Positions 1 to 7,184 of a stretch of DNA of 64,000 bases are shown here, piece after piece. Origin of the DNA: Pseudomonadota bacterium (GTDB taxonomy: Bacteria > Pseudomonadota > Gammaproteobacteria > Burkholderiales > Burkholderiaceae_C); assembly GCA_018241265.1 (NCBI GenBank), contig JAFEEF010000001.1, forward strand, positions 62,001 to 126,000, written 5' to 3'. Position numbers and translations under genes: made by a program. Numbering within the stretch: the first letter of the stretch is position 1; each line of letters starts with the position of its first letter. Under the pieces are notes generated by a model that saw only the letters and a program-made list of their open reading frames with translations, searched no databases and was not told the origin of the DNA.

Positions 1-2323
1 GACGCAGGGCACGTTCGCGCTGACGATCTCGGGCCGCGGGTTCGAGTCGCGCGTGTCGGCCGGCATGGACGAGCCGTTCATGCAGTCGGAGTGCGTGAGC
101 TGCGGCGCCTGCGTGCAGGCCTGCCCGACCGCCACGCTGCAGGAGAAGAGCGTGATCTGGCTCGGCCTGCCCGAGCACAGCGCGATCACGACCTGCGCCT
201 ATTGCGGCGTCGGTTGCGGCTTCAAGGCCGAGATGAAGGGCACCGAGGTCGTCCGCATGGTGCCGTGGAAGGACGGCAAGGCCAACGACGGCCATTCGTG
301 CGTGAAGGGCCGCTTCGCGTGGGGCTACGCGACCCACAAGGACCGCATCACGACGCCGATGATCCGCAAGAACATCACCGACCCGTGGACCGTCGTGTCG
401 TGGGACGAGGCGATCGACTACGCCGCGAGCGAGTTCAAGCGCATCCAGGCCGAGTACGGCCGCGACTCGATCGGCGGCATCGTGTCGTCGCGCTGCACGA
501 ACGAAGAGGGCTACCTCGTGCAGAAGCTGGTGCGCGCCGCGTTCGGCAACAACAACGTCGACACCTGCGCGCGCGTCTGCCACTCGCCGACCGGCTACGG
601 CCTGAAGCAGACGATTGGCGAATCGGCCGGCACGCAGACCTTCAAGTCGGTCGAGAAGGCCGACGTGATCATGGTGATGGGCGCCAACCCGACCGACGGC
701 CATCCGGTGTTCGCGTCGCGCATGAAGAAGCGCCTGCGCGAGGGTGCGAAGCTGATCGTCATCGACCCGCGCAAGATCGACCTGATCAAGAGTCCGCACG
801 TCAAGGCGTCGCATCACCTGCAGCTCAAGCCCGGCACCAACGTCGCGGTCGTCACCGCACTCGCGCACGTGATCGTCACCGAAGGGCTGGTCGACGAGCC
901 GTTCGTCGCCGAGCGCTGCGAAGCCAAGTCGTTCAACGAATGGCGCGAATTCGTGTCGCGCGAAGCCAATTCGCCGGAGGCGATGGAGGCCATCACAGGC
1001 GTGCCGGCACTCGAGCTGCGCGCCGCCGCCCGGCTGTTCGCCAACGCCGGCAACGGCGCGATCTACTACGGCCTCGGCGTCACCGAGCACAGCCAGGGCT
1101 CGACGACGGTGATGGGCATCGCCAACCTCGCGATGGCCACCGGCAACGTCGGCCGCGAAGGCGTCGGCGTCAATCCGTTGCGCGGCCAGAACAACGTGCA
1201 GGGCTCGTGCGACATGGGCTCGTTCCCGCACGAGTTGCCGGGCTATCGCCACGTCTCCGACTCGACGGTGCGCGGACAGTTCGAGGCCGCCTGGGGCGTC
1301 GAACTCCAGCCCGAGCCGGGGCTGCGCATCCCGAACATGTTCGATGCGGCGATGTCGGGCACCTTCAGGGGGATGTACTGCGAGGGTGAAGACATCGTGC
1401 AGTCCGACCCCAACACGCAGCATGTGGCCGCGGCGCTGATGGCGATGGAATGCATCGTCGTGCAGGACCTGTTCCTGAACGAGACCGCGAAGTACGCGCA
1501 CGTGTTCCTGCCGGGCTCGTCGTTCCTCGAGAAGGACGGCACGTTCACGAATGCCGAGCGGCGCATCTCGCGCGTCACCAAGGTGATGCCGCCGAAGGGC
1601 GGCTACGCCGACTGGGAGGTCACGCAGCTGCTGTCGAACGCGCTCGGCTACCCGATGAACTACAAGAACCCGAGCGAGATCATGGACGAGATCGCGGCGT
1701 TGACGCCGACCTTCCATGGCGTGAGCTTCAAGAAGATCGAGGAGCTCGGCAGCGTGCAGTGGCCGTGCAACGACGAGGCGCCGGACGGTACGCCGACGAT
1801 GCACGTCGACCAGTTCGTGCGCGGCAAGGGCCGCTTCATCATCACGCAGTACATCGCGAGCGACGAGAAGGTCACGCGCAAGTACCCGCTGTTGCTGACC
1901 ACCGGCCGGATCCTGTCGCAATACAACGTCGGCGCCCAGACGCGGCGCACGGACAACAACCTGTGGCACAGCGAGGACCGGCTCGAGATCCACCCGACCG
2001 ACGCGGAAGACCGCGGCATCAAGACCGACGACTGGGTCGGCATCCAGAGCCGCGCCGGCGAGACGGTGCTGCGCGCCGTGGTCACCGAGCGCATGCAGCC
2101 TGGCGTCGTCTACACGACCTTCCACTTCCCCGAGTCGGGCGCCAACGTGATCACCACGGATGCATCCGACTGGGCGACCAACTGCCCCGAGTACAAGGTC
2201 ACCGCGGTGCAGGTGATGCCGGTGATGCAGCCGTCGGCCTGGCAGCAGGAGTATTCGCGCTTCAACAAGGTGCAGCAGGAGCTGCTGAACCAGCGCAAGG
2301 CGGAAACCGTCGGCGGCAAGTGA
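1..2323 (+). CDS. fdsA: NAD-dependent formate dehydrogenase, alpha (catalytic) subunit, 5' truncated by window edge
   Basis: Catalytic subunit that oxidises formate to CO2 in the cytoplasm and passes electrons through iron-sulfur clusters to a flavin/NAD module. The reading frame is open from base 2, so the N-terminus (2Fe-2S and first cluster region) lies outside the window; the GTG at 53 is internal. Visible are a 4Fe-4S ferredoxin motif CVSCGACVQACP (about 92-127), the Fe4S4 motif of the molybdopterin oxidoreductase domain (CAYCGVGC, about 203-226), and the likely Mo ligand cysteine in ARVCHSPTG (TGC at 578-580), a Cys rather than a selenocysteine form. The C-terminal molydopterin-dinucleotide-binding domain is complete. 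FdsD and FdhD, normally next to fdsA, lie 13 kb downstream (15629-16732). Family assignment is firm; the Fds type (over FdhF) rests on length, the ferredoxin domain and those downstream genes. Confidence 0.93.
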   Translation, partial: TQGTFALTISGRGFESRVSAGMDEPFMQSECVSCGACVQACPTATLQEKSVIWLGLPEHSAITTCAYCGVGCGFKAEMKGTEVVRMVPWKDGKANDGHSCVKGRFAWGYATHKDRITTPMIRKNITDPWTVVSWDEAIDYAASEFKRIQAEYGRDSIGGIVSSRCTNEEGYLVQKLVRAAFGNNNVDTCARVCHSPTGYGLKQTIGESAGTQTFKSVEKADVIMVMGANPTDGHPVFASRMKKRLREGAKLIVIDPRKIDLIKSPHVKASHHLQLKPGTNVAVVTALAHVIVTEGLVDEPFVAERCEAKSFNEWREFVSREANSPEAMEAITGVPALELRAAARLFANAGNGAIYYGLGVTEHSQGSTTVMGIANLAMATGNVGREGVGVNPLRGQNNVQGSCDMGSFPHELPGYRHVSDSTVRGQFEAAWGVELQPEPGLRIPNMFDAAMSGTFRGMYCEGEDIVQSDPNTQHVAAALMAMECIVVQDLFLNETAKYAHVFLPGSSFLEKDGTFTNAERRISRVTKVMPPKGGYADWEVTQLLSNALGYPMNYKNPSEIMDEIAALTPTFHGVSFKKIEELGSVQWPCNDEAPDGTPTMHVDQFVRGKGRFIITQYIASDEKVTRKYPLLLTTGRILSQYNVGAQTRRTDNNLWHSEDRLEIHPTDAEDRGIKTDDWVGIQSRAGETVLRAVVTERMQPGVVYTTFHFPESGANVITTDASDWATNCPEYKVTAVQVMPVMQPSAWQQEYSRFNKVQQELLNQRKAETVGGK

Positions 2324-2342
2324 CCGGCGGCGGCGCGGCGCC

Positions 2343-2984
2343 ATGGACACCGGGGTCGACGCGCGCCTCGCGCTGCTGATCTCGCGCCGCTCGGTCGCGC
2401 CGAAGCGCCTGGCCGGACCGGGGCCGAGCGCCGCCGAGATCGACGCGATGCTCGCGGCGGCGTTGCGTGCGCCGGACCACGGGCGGCTGACGCCGTGGCG
2501 CGTCATCGCGTTCGCGGCAGCGCAGCGGCCGGCGCTGGCCGACCTGTTCGAGGCGGAGAAGCGCCGCCGCGATCCGCTCATGTCCGATGACGACATCGCT
2601 CGCGCCCGCGGCCATGCGACGGTGCCGCCGGCGCTGCTGGCATTCGTCGTCTGCCCGCGGCGCACCAGCGCCGTACCGATGCGGGAGCAGTGGCTCGCGG
2701 CCGGCGCGGCGCTCGGCAACCTGCTGAACGCGGCGCATGCGCTCGGCTACGGCGCGATCATGCTGAGCGGCGACCGCTGCCACGACGCCGCGCTGACGGG
2801 CGCGCTCGGCATCACCGGCGACGAGGTGCTGGCCGGCTTCGTCAGCATCGGCCGCATTGCCAAGCTGCCTCCGCCCGCGGAATCACCCGATCCCGCCGCC
2901 GTCCTGACGTCATGGCGCGGCCCGCCCGAACCGTCTTCGACGCCCGAAAACGCGACGACCCCGGGGTTGCCGGGGTCGTCCTAG
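2343..2984 (+). CDS. nitroreductase-family oxidoreductase
   Basis: 213-residue protein of the FMN-dependent nitroreductase fold, closest in pattern to small YdjA-like members. The N-terminal ISRRSVAPKRLAGPGP and the following LRAPDHGRLTPWR segment fit the FMN-binding start of the family, and the central AAGAALGNLLNAAHALGYGA segment is the typical dimer/FMN helix. It starts 20 bases after fdsA and is probably cotranscribed with it. The natural substrate cannot be read from sequence. The 3' end of the gene carries a long hairpin (2954-2980). Confidence 0.85.
   Translation: MDTGVDARLALLISRRSVAPKRLAGPGPSAAEIDAMLAAALRAPDHGRLTPWRVIAFAAAQRPALADLFEAEKRRRDPLMSDDDIARARGHATVPPALLAFVVCPRRTSAVPMREQWLAAGAALGNLLNAAHALGYGAIMLSGDRCHDAALTGALGITGDEVLAGFVSIGRIAKLPPPAESPDPAAVLTSWRGPPEPSSTPENATTPGLPGSS
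2954..2980. terminator. 11-bp GC hairpin at convergent gene ends
   Basis: GACGACCCCGG, five-base loop GGTTG, then the exact complement. It overlaps the last codons of the nitroreductase gene. No T tract follows on the plus strand; on the minus strand it is followed by GCGTTTT, so it may better serve the small minus-strand gene 3029-3184. Confidence 0.5.
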
Positions 2985-3028
2985 AAAACTCGGCGAGGCG
3001 CGGGACGCGCCTCCTTGCATCGCAACGC

Positions 3029-3184
3029 TCAGCGCGCGGCGACGGCAGCGCGGCCGGTGGCGTCGGCACGGCGGCGAGCGGCGAACGCTTCGCGCAGCGC
3101 GGTGTAGAAGATGTAGGCCGGCGTGGCGCGGAAGATCTCGCGCAGCACGGAGCCCAGGTCGTCAGCATGATTCAGGTTTGCCAT
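3029..3184 (-). CDS. small 51-residue protein, unknown function
   Basis: Short ORF beginning MANLNHADDLGSVLREIF and ending in an Arg/Ala-rich tail. ATG at 3184 is preceded by GAGAGG at a usable distance, and stop TGA is at 3031-3029. The middle (FRATPAYIFYTALREAFAARRR) reads as one amphipathic helix with basic residues at its end. No domain recognised. Upstream is a -10-like TAGAAT (3227-3222) overlapping the inverted repeat AGGGTTTACCCT. It sits alone between the nitroreductase and oxlT genes, facing away from oxlT. Real gene status rests on the ribosome binding site, the promoter-like sequence and the downstream hairpin. Confidence 0.55.
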   Translation of the reverse strand: MANLNHADDLGSVLREIFRATPAYIFYTALREAFAARRRADATGRAAVAAR

Positions 3185-3221
3185 GATTGCCTCTCGAGTG
3201 CCAGTTGATCTACTGCGCTCG

Positions 3222-3238
3222 ATTCTAGGGTAAACCCT
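3222..3238 (-). promoter_or_regulatory. -10-like box overlapping an AGGGT/ACCCT inverted repeat
   Basis: On the minus strand the sequence reads AGGGTTTACCCTAGAAT: five-base arms AGGGT and ACCCT around TT, overlapping a TAGAAT hexamer, 38-54 bases before the start codon of the 51-residue ORF. This layout fits an operator over a -10 element. No good -35 hexamer at 17 bases was found, so an activator may be needed. Confidence 0.35.
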
Positions 3239-3373
3239 CGACGCCCTCCAAGCAATCCCTTGCTCGCATGTGGCGTGCCTGCATCGGCCGCCCGTCGCAC
3301 AGGAGCGCCGTTGCAGGGTCGATCTCGGGTGATCCCTATCCGGGTTTTCATCAGCACTGGGCTTCCCGGAGCG

Positions 3374-3387
3374 TTGACCCGGGTCAA
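3374..3387. promoter_or_regulatory. FNR-like palindrome TTGACCCGGGTCAA
   Basis: A perfect 14-bp palindrome with TTGA half sites spaced as in Crp/FNR operators (TTGAN6TCAA), 224 bases before the oxlT start. A second perfect site of the same form lies upstream of oxc (7050-7063), and the Crp/FNR-type protein encoded at 6358-6990 carries the ExxSR recognition motif expected to read TTGA. Binding is inferred. Confidence 0.55.
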
Positions 3388-3610
3388 GAGAAATCCGGCC
3401 GAAGCCTCCGACAGTGCATGCGCTGCTCCATGCCCTGACTGCGCCGAGGCACCTGCCCGGTGGCGGAACAACCGCCCGGCGACATGTACATGGCATCCCC
3501 GCATGGAGCCCTGAAGGAGTGGAGCACCACGGCCCGACGTGCGCGTCGGGCAGCGGTGGAGGAGCCGGACCGATGCGGTCCGGGGGGCCAAGCGTAGGAG
3601 GAGACTGTTC

Positions 3611-4915
3611 ATGACCCAATCACACACCGCGGCCGCAACCCTGAGCCGCCCAGCCACGCTGGGCGGCGCGGCCGAGCACGGCGCCGGCTACCGCTGGGGC
3701 CAGCTGCTGATCGGCATCGTCTGCATGGCGATGATCGCGAACCTGCAGTACGGCTGGACGCTGTTCGTCAACCCGATCGCCGACAAGCACGGCTGGAGCC
3801 GCGCCGCGATCCAGGTCGCGTTCACGATCTTCGTGCTGACCGAGACCTGGCTCGTGCCGATCGAAGGCTACCTGGTCGACCGCTTCGGCCCGCGTCCGGT
3901 GGTGCTGGTGGGCGGCGTGCTGTGCGGCGCCGGCTGGGTGCTCAACTCGATGGCCGACTCGCTCGCGCTGCTCTACTTCGCTGCCGCCGTCGGCGGCATC
4001 GGTGCCGGCGCCGTCTACGGCACCTGCGTCGGCAACGCGCTGAAGTGGTTCCCGGACCGCCGCGGCCTGGCCGCCGGTCTCACGGCGGCCGGCTTCGGTG
4101 CCGGCTCGGCGCTGACCATCGTGCCGATCTCGGCGGTCATCAAGTCGAGCGGCTACGAGGCGGCGTTCCTCCATTTCGGCATCGGCCAGGGCCTCGTCGT
4201 GTTCCTGCTCGCCTGGGCGCTCGGCCGCCCGCCGGAGCACGCCCAGGCCGCCAGCACCTCGGGCGCCGTGCAGCAGTCGCGCCGCGACTACCGGCCGATG
4301 GAAGTCGTCCGCCAGCCGGTGTTCTGGGTCATGTACGCGATGTTCGTGATGGTCGCCGCCGGCGGCCTGATGGCCACCGCGCAGCTCGCCCCGATCGCGA
4401 AGGACTTCAAGATCGGCGACGTGCCCGTCGACATCATGGGCCTGGTACTGCCGGCGCTGACCTTCGCGCTCGCGATCGACCGCGTGCTCAACGGCCTGAC
4501 GCGCCCGTTCTTCGGCTGGGTCTCCGACAAGATCGGCCGCGAGCAGACGATGTTCATCGCGTTCGCGCTCGAAGCGGTCGGCATCCTGGCGCTCTACCGG
4601 TTCGGCCAGAACCCGGTGCTGTTCGTGATCCTGACCGGCCTCGTGTTCTTCGCCTGGGGCGAGATCTACAGCCTGTTCCCGTCGACCTGCGCCGACACCT
4701 TCGGTTCGAAGTACGCCGCGTCCAACGCCGGCATGCTCTACACCGCCAAGGGCACGGCCTCGTTGCTCGTCCCGCTGTCCAGCGTCCTGGTGGCTGCCAC
4801 CGGAAGCTGGCATGCGGTGTTCATCGTTGCCAGCGTCGTCAACGCGGTCGCCGCGCTGATGGCCTGGTTCGTCTTGCGCCCGATGCGGCGCGAACTCGTG
4901 GCGCGATCCAACTAG
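3611..4915 (+). CDS. oxlT: oxalate/formate antiporter, MFS family (copy 1)
   Basis: 434-residue inner-membrane carrier of the major facilitator superfamily expected to exchange oxalate for formate. ATG 3611 is chosen over an upstream in-frame GTG at 3539 because AGGAGGA lies just before it and the added residues are Arg-rich and unlike the family. Twelve hydrophobic segments are readable; the loop motif DRFGPRP after TM2 and the strongly conserved GTCVGNALKWFPDRRGLAAG in TM4-5 mark the OxlT subfamily. A close copy follows 75 bases downstream. The context of oxc and frc supports oxalate transport. Which exchange partner each copy prefers cannot be told. Confidence 0.88.
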   Translation: MTQSHTAAATLSRPATLGGAAEHGAGYRWGQLLIGIVCMAMIANLQYGWTLFVNPIADKHGWSRAAIQVAFTIFVLTETWLVPIEGYLVDRFGPRPVVLVGGVLCGAGWVLNSMADSLALLYFAAAVGGIGAGAVYGTCVGNALKWFPDRRGLAAGLTAAGFGAGSALTIVPISAVIKSSGYEAAFLHFGIGQGLVVFLLAWALGRPPEHAQAASTSGAVQQSRRDYRPMEVVRQPVFWVMYAMFVMVAAGGLMATAQLAPIAKDFKIGDVPVDIMGLVLPALTFALAIDRVLNGLTRPFFGWVSDKIGREQTMFIAFALEAVGILALYRFGQNPVLFVILTGLVFFAWGEIYSLFPSTCADTFGSKYAASNAGMLYTAKGTASLLVPLSSVLVAATGSWHAVFIVASVVNAVAALMAWFVLRPMRRELVARSN

Positions 4916-4935
4916 AAGAACCGCCCTCCGCGCCC

Positions 4936-4962
4936 GCGGCCGGCCCGCAAGAGCCCGGCCGC
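4936..4962 (+). terminator. weak GC hairpin between the two oxlT genes
   Basis: Arms GCGGCCGG (4936-4943) and CCGGCCGC (4955-4962) around an 11-base loop, followed by CTTCCCCC. It could give partial termination or RNA stability between the copies. There is no clear T tract. Confidence 0.3.
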
Positions 4963-4990
4963 CTTCCCCCTCCGAACCAACCCCTCCGCC

Positions 4991-6298
4991 ATGCAGCCCG
5001 ACACGATCCAGAGACACATCCCCCTCACCTCCGCCAACGAAACAGCCACCGGCCACAGCAATGCCTTTCGCTGGGGTCAGCTCGTCCTCGGGCTGATCTG
5101 CATGGCGATGATCGCGAACATCCAGTACGGCTGGACCCTGTTCGTGGCGCCGATGCAGACCAAGAACAACTGGGGCCTCACCGGCATCCAGACCGCCTTC
5201 TCGATCTTCGTGCTCGTCGAGACCTGGCTCGTGCCGGTCGAAGGCTGGCTCGTCGACCGCTTCGGCCCCCGGCCGGTCATCGCCGCCGGCGCGATCCTCG
5301 CGGCGCTCGGCTGGGTCATCAACTCGTACGCGAGCGACCTGATGCACCTGTACGTCGGCGCGGTCGTCTCCGGCCTCGGCGCCGGTTGCGTCTACGGCAC
5401 CTGCGTCGGCAACGCGCTGAAGTGGTTCCCGGACCGCCGCGGCCTCGCCGCCGGCCTCACGGCTGCCGGCTTCGGCGCCGGCGCCGCGCTGACGGTGATC
5501 CCGATCGCCAACATGATCCAGGCGCAGGGCTACGAGTACGCCTTCCTGCACTTCGGCATCCTGCAAGGCGCGGTGATCTTCGTGCTCGCGCTGTTCATGG
5601 TGAAGCCGACCTTGCCGAAGGGCGTGGTCGCGGCGACGCGCCTCGTGATGACCAAGGTCGACTACACGCCGACCCAGATGATGAGTACGCCGGTGTTCTG
5701 GCTCACCTACGCCATCTTCGTCGCGGTGGCCGCCGGCGGCCTGATCGCCACGGCGCAGATCGGCCCGATCGCGAAGGACTACCACCTCGACAAGATGCCG
5801 ATGACGCTGCTCGGCTTCACGTTGCCGCTGCTGACGATGACCTTGTCGATCGACAACCTCGCCAACGGCCTGACGCGACCGCTGTGCGGCTTCATCTCCG
5901 ACCGCATCGGCCGCGAGAACACGATGATGCTGGTCTTCATCGGCGAAGGCCTGGCGCTGCTCGGCCTGAAGCAGTTCGGCCACGATCCGGTGCTGTTCAT
6001 GACCTTCGCGGCGCTGACCTTCCTGTGCTGGGGCGAGATCTTCTCGATCTTCCCTGCCCTGTGCGCCGACACCTTCGGCGTGAAGAACGCGGCCGGCAAC
6101 GCCGGTGCGCTCTACACCGCCAAGGGCACCGCGTCGCTGTTCGTGCCGCTCGGCTCCATCCTCGGCGCCGGCGGCAACTGGGACCGCGTCTTCATCGTCG
6201 CCGCCGCGATCGCCATCATTGCCGGCATCCTCGCGAAGCTCGTCCTCGCCCCGATGCGCCGCCGCGTGATCGAGCAGGCGAACGCCAGCGTCCGGTAA
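4991..6298 (+). CDS. oxlT: oxalate/formate antiporter, MFS family (copy 2)
   Basis: 435-residue paralogue of the preceding transporter. It shares WGQL near the start, the CMAMIANxQYGWTLF block of TM1, DRFGPRP, and the GTCVGNALKWFPDRRGLAAG block, which is almost unchanged at nucleotide level (about 5396-5480 against 4019-4103). It differs most in the N-terminal tail and the central loop. The start at 4991 has no strong ribosome binding site, so it may depend on readthrough from copy 1. This looks like a tandem duplication with some divergence, perhaps for different exchange partners (oxalate/formate against another dicarboxylate). A long hairpin follows the stop. Confidence 0.86.
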   Translation: MQPDTIQRHIPLTSANETATGHSNAFRWGQLVLGLICMAMIANIQYGWTLFVAPMQTKNNWGLTGIQTAFSIFVLVETWLVPVEGWLVDRFGPRPVIAAGAILAALGWVINSYASDLMHLYVGAVVSGLGAGCVYGTCVGNALKWFPDRRGLAAGLTAAGFGAGAALTVIPIANMIQAQGYEYAFLHFGILQGAVIFVLALFMVKPTLPKGVVAATRLVMTKVDYTPTQMMSTPVFWLTYAIFVAVAAGGLIATAQIGPIAKDYHLDKMPMTLLGFTLPLLTMTLSIDNLANGLTRPLCGFISDRIGRENTMMLVFIGEGLALLGLKQFGHDPVLFMTFAALTFLCWGEIFSIFPALCADTFGVKNAAGNAGALYTAKGTASLFVPLGSILGAGGNWDRVFIVAAAIAIIAGILAKLVLAPMRRRVIEQANASVR

Positions 6299-6312
6299 GC
6301 ACGAAGAGACCC

Positions 6313-6349
6313 GCACGAGAACGGCCCGCCCTGCGGGACGTTCTCGTGC
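6313..6349. terminator. strong two-part hairpin between convergent oxlT and crp/fnr-type genes
   Basis: Outer stem GCACGAGAACG / CGTTCTCGTGC (11 bp), one G-A mismatch, then inner stem CCCGC-CCT-GCGGG. It lies 14 bases after the oxlT copy 2 stop and 8 bases beyond the end of the minus-strand regulator gene. No T tract on either side, but position and stability fit a bidirectional terminator. Confidence 0.65.
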
Positions 6350-6357
6350 TCCATAGG

Positions 6358-6990
6358 CTAGATCTTTCCGCGTTGGCGCAGGCGGCTCAAGGTCTCCGGC
6401 GACAGGTTCAGGTGCGTCGCCAGTTCCTTCTGCGGAATCCGGTCGACCAGCTCCGGATGCTTGCGCAGGAACCGGTGCACGCGCCCCGGCGCGTCCAGCA
6501 GATGCAGCGTGATCGTGTGCGCCATGATCTCGCTCATGACGCGCATCACGTTGTATTCGAAGAACTGCTTCACGTCCGGATGCCGGTCGAGGAAGGCCAC
6601 CCATTCCGGCATCGGCATGCAGGCGACGCGCGCCTTCGTCACGCAGACGATGCCGTACGGCGTCGGCGTGCCGAGCCGCCAGGCGGCGTAGCTCGTCTCC
6701 GTGTCGCGCTCGTCGGCGAAGCGCAGGATCATCTCCTTGCCCTCCGGGTTCGACACGACGCGCTTCAGGATGCCGTCGAGGATGAAGTACTGCTCCATCT
6801 CGCGCACGCCCTGGTGCAGCAGGAAGTCGCCCTTGTTGCCGTCCATCACGACCAGATGCGACTCGAGCTCGGCGCGGTCGTGGTCGCTCAGGGTCTTGAG
6901 CAGCAGGTTCTGCTTGAGCTGAACGTGGATGACGTTCCGCTCGGGGTGGGACGACAACAGGGACAAGTCTCGCCTCGTTCTTTCGGCCAC
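6358..6990 (-). CDS. Crp/FNR-family transcriptional regulator
   Basis: 210-residue regulator with an N-terminal cyclic-nucleotide-binding-like beta roll (about 25-120), a dimer helix (about 140-165) and a C-terminal helix-turn-helix (IPQKELATHLNLSPETLSR, 185-203). The recognition helix holds E199-x-x-S202-R203, the pattern by which FNR proteins read TTGA half sites. It lacks the N-terminal cysteine cluster of oxygen-sensing FNR; only C116 and C124 are present, so the signal is unknown and could be an oxalate-pathway metabolite. The chosen start is GTG 6990, as no closer ATG fits the fold. It is divergent from oxc with one perfect TTGATCGCGATCAA site in between, which suggests control of both oxc and itself. 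Confidence 0.82.
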   Translation of the reverse strand: MAERTRRDLSLLSSHPERNVIHVQLKQNLLLKTLSDHDRAELESHLVVMDGNKGDFLLHQGVREMEQYFILDGILKRVVSNPEGKEMILRFADERDTETSYAAWRLGTPTPYGIVCVTKARVACMPMPEWVAFLDRHPDVKQFFEYNVMRVMSEIMAHTITLHLLDAPGRVHRFLRKHPELVDRIPQKELATHLNLSPETLSRLRQRGKI

Positions 6991-7049
6991 AGAGCCGTGG
7001 TCGCTCGCCGGGAAATCCAGGGTTTTCCCAGGCTCGGTTTTTTCAATTC

Positions 7050-7063
7050 TTGATCGCGATCAA
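7050..7063. promoter_or_regulatory. FNR-like palindrome TTGATCGCGATCAA
   Basis: A perfect 14-bp palindrome matching the FNR consensus TTGATN4ATCAA, in the divergent region between the Crp/FNR-type gene (start 6990) and oxc (start 7185). It is 60 bases from the former and 121 from the latter. It pairs with the related site at 3374-3387 before oxlT. Confidence 0.65.
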
Positions 7064-7184
7064 CCGTCGCGACACAGGGGGACGATCATAGTCACGTCTC
7101 GAAAACCCGCGCTCCGGCTCGCCTCCGGGCGGGCCGGGCTGCGCGGCATCCGTGCGAGCGGCGCGACCCACGTAAAGGAGAAAC

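Larger units (their letters stand above)
3185..3610. other. 426-bp divergent intergenic region before oxlT
   Basis: No convincing gene. It holds the promoter-like site of the small minus gene (3222-3238), the FNR-like palindrome at 3374-3387 and, at its end, a strong AGGAGGA ribosome binding site (about 3597-3603) for oxlT. The rest shows nothing I can name. Confidence 0.6.

Noticed and set aside
3620-6604. 994-residue minus-strand ORF opposite the oxlT genes
   Set aside because: Arg/His/Asp-rich shadow of two real membrane protein genes; no start signal and no domain.
6358-6990. Calling the regulator a true oxygen-sensing FNR
   Set aside because: The N-terminal cysteine cluster is absent, so only the Crp/FNR family and the FNR-like DNA motif are supported.
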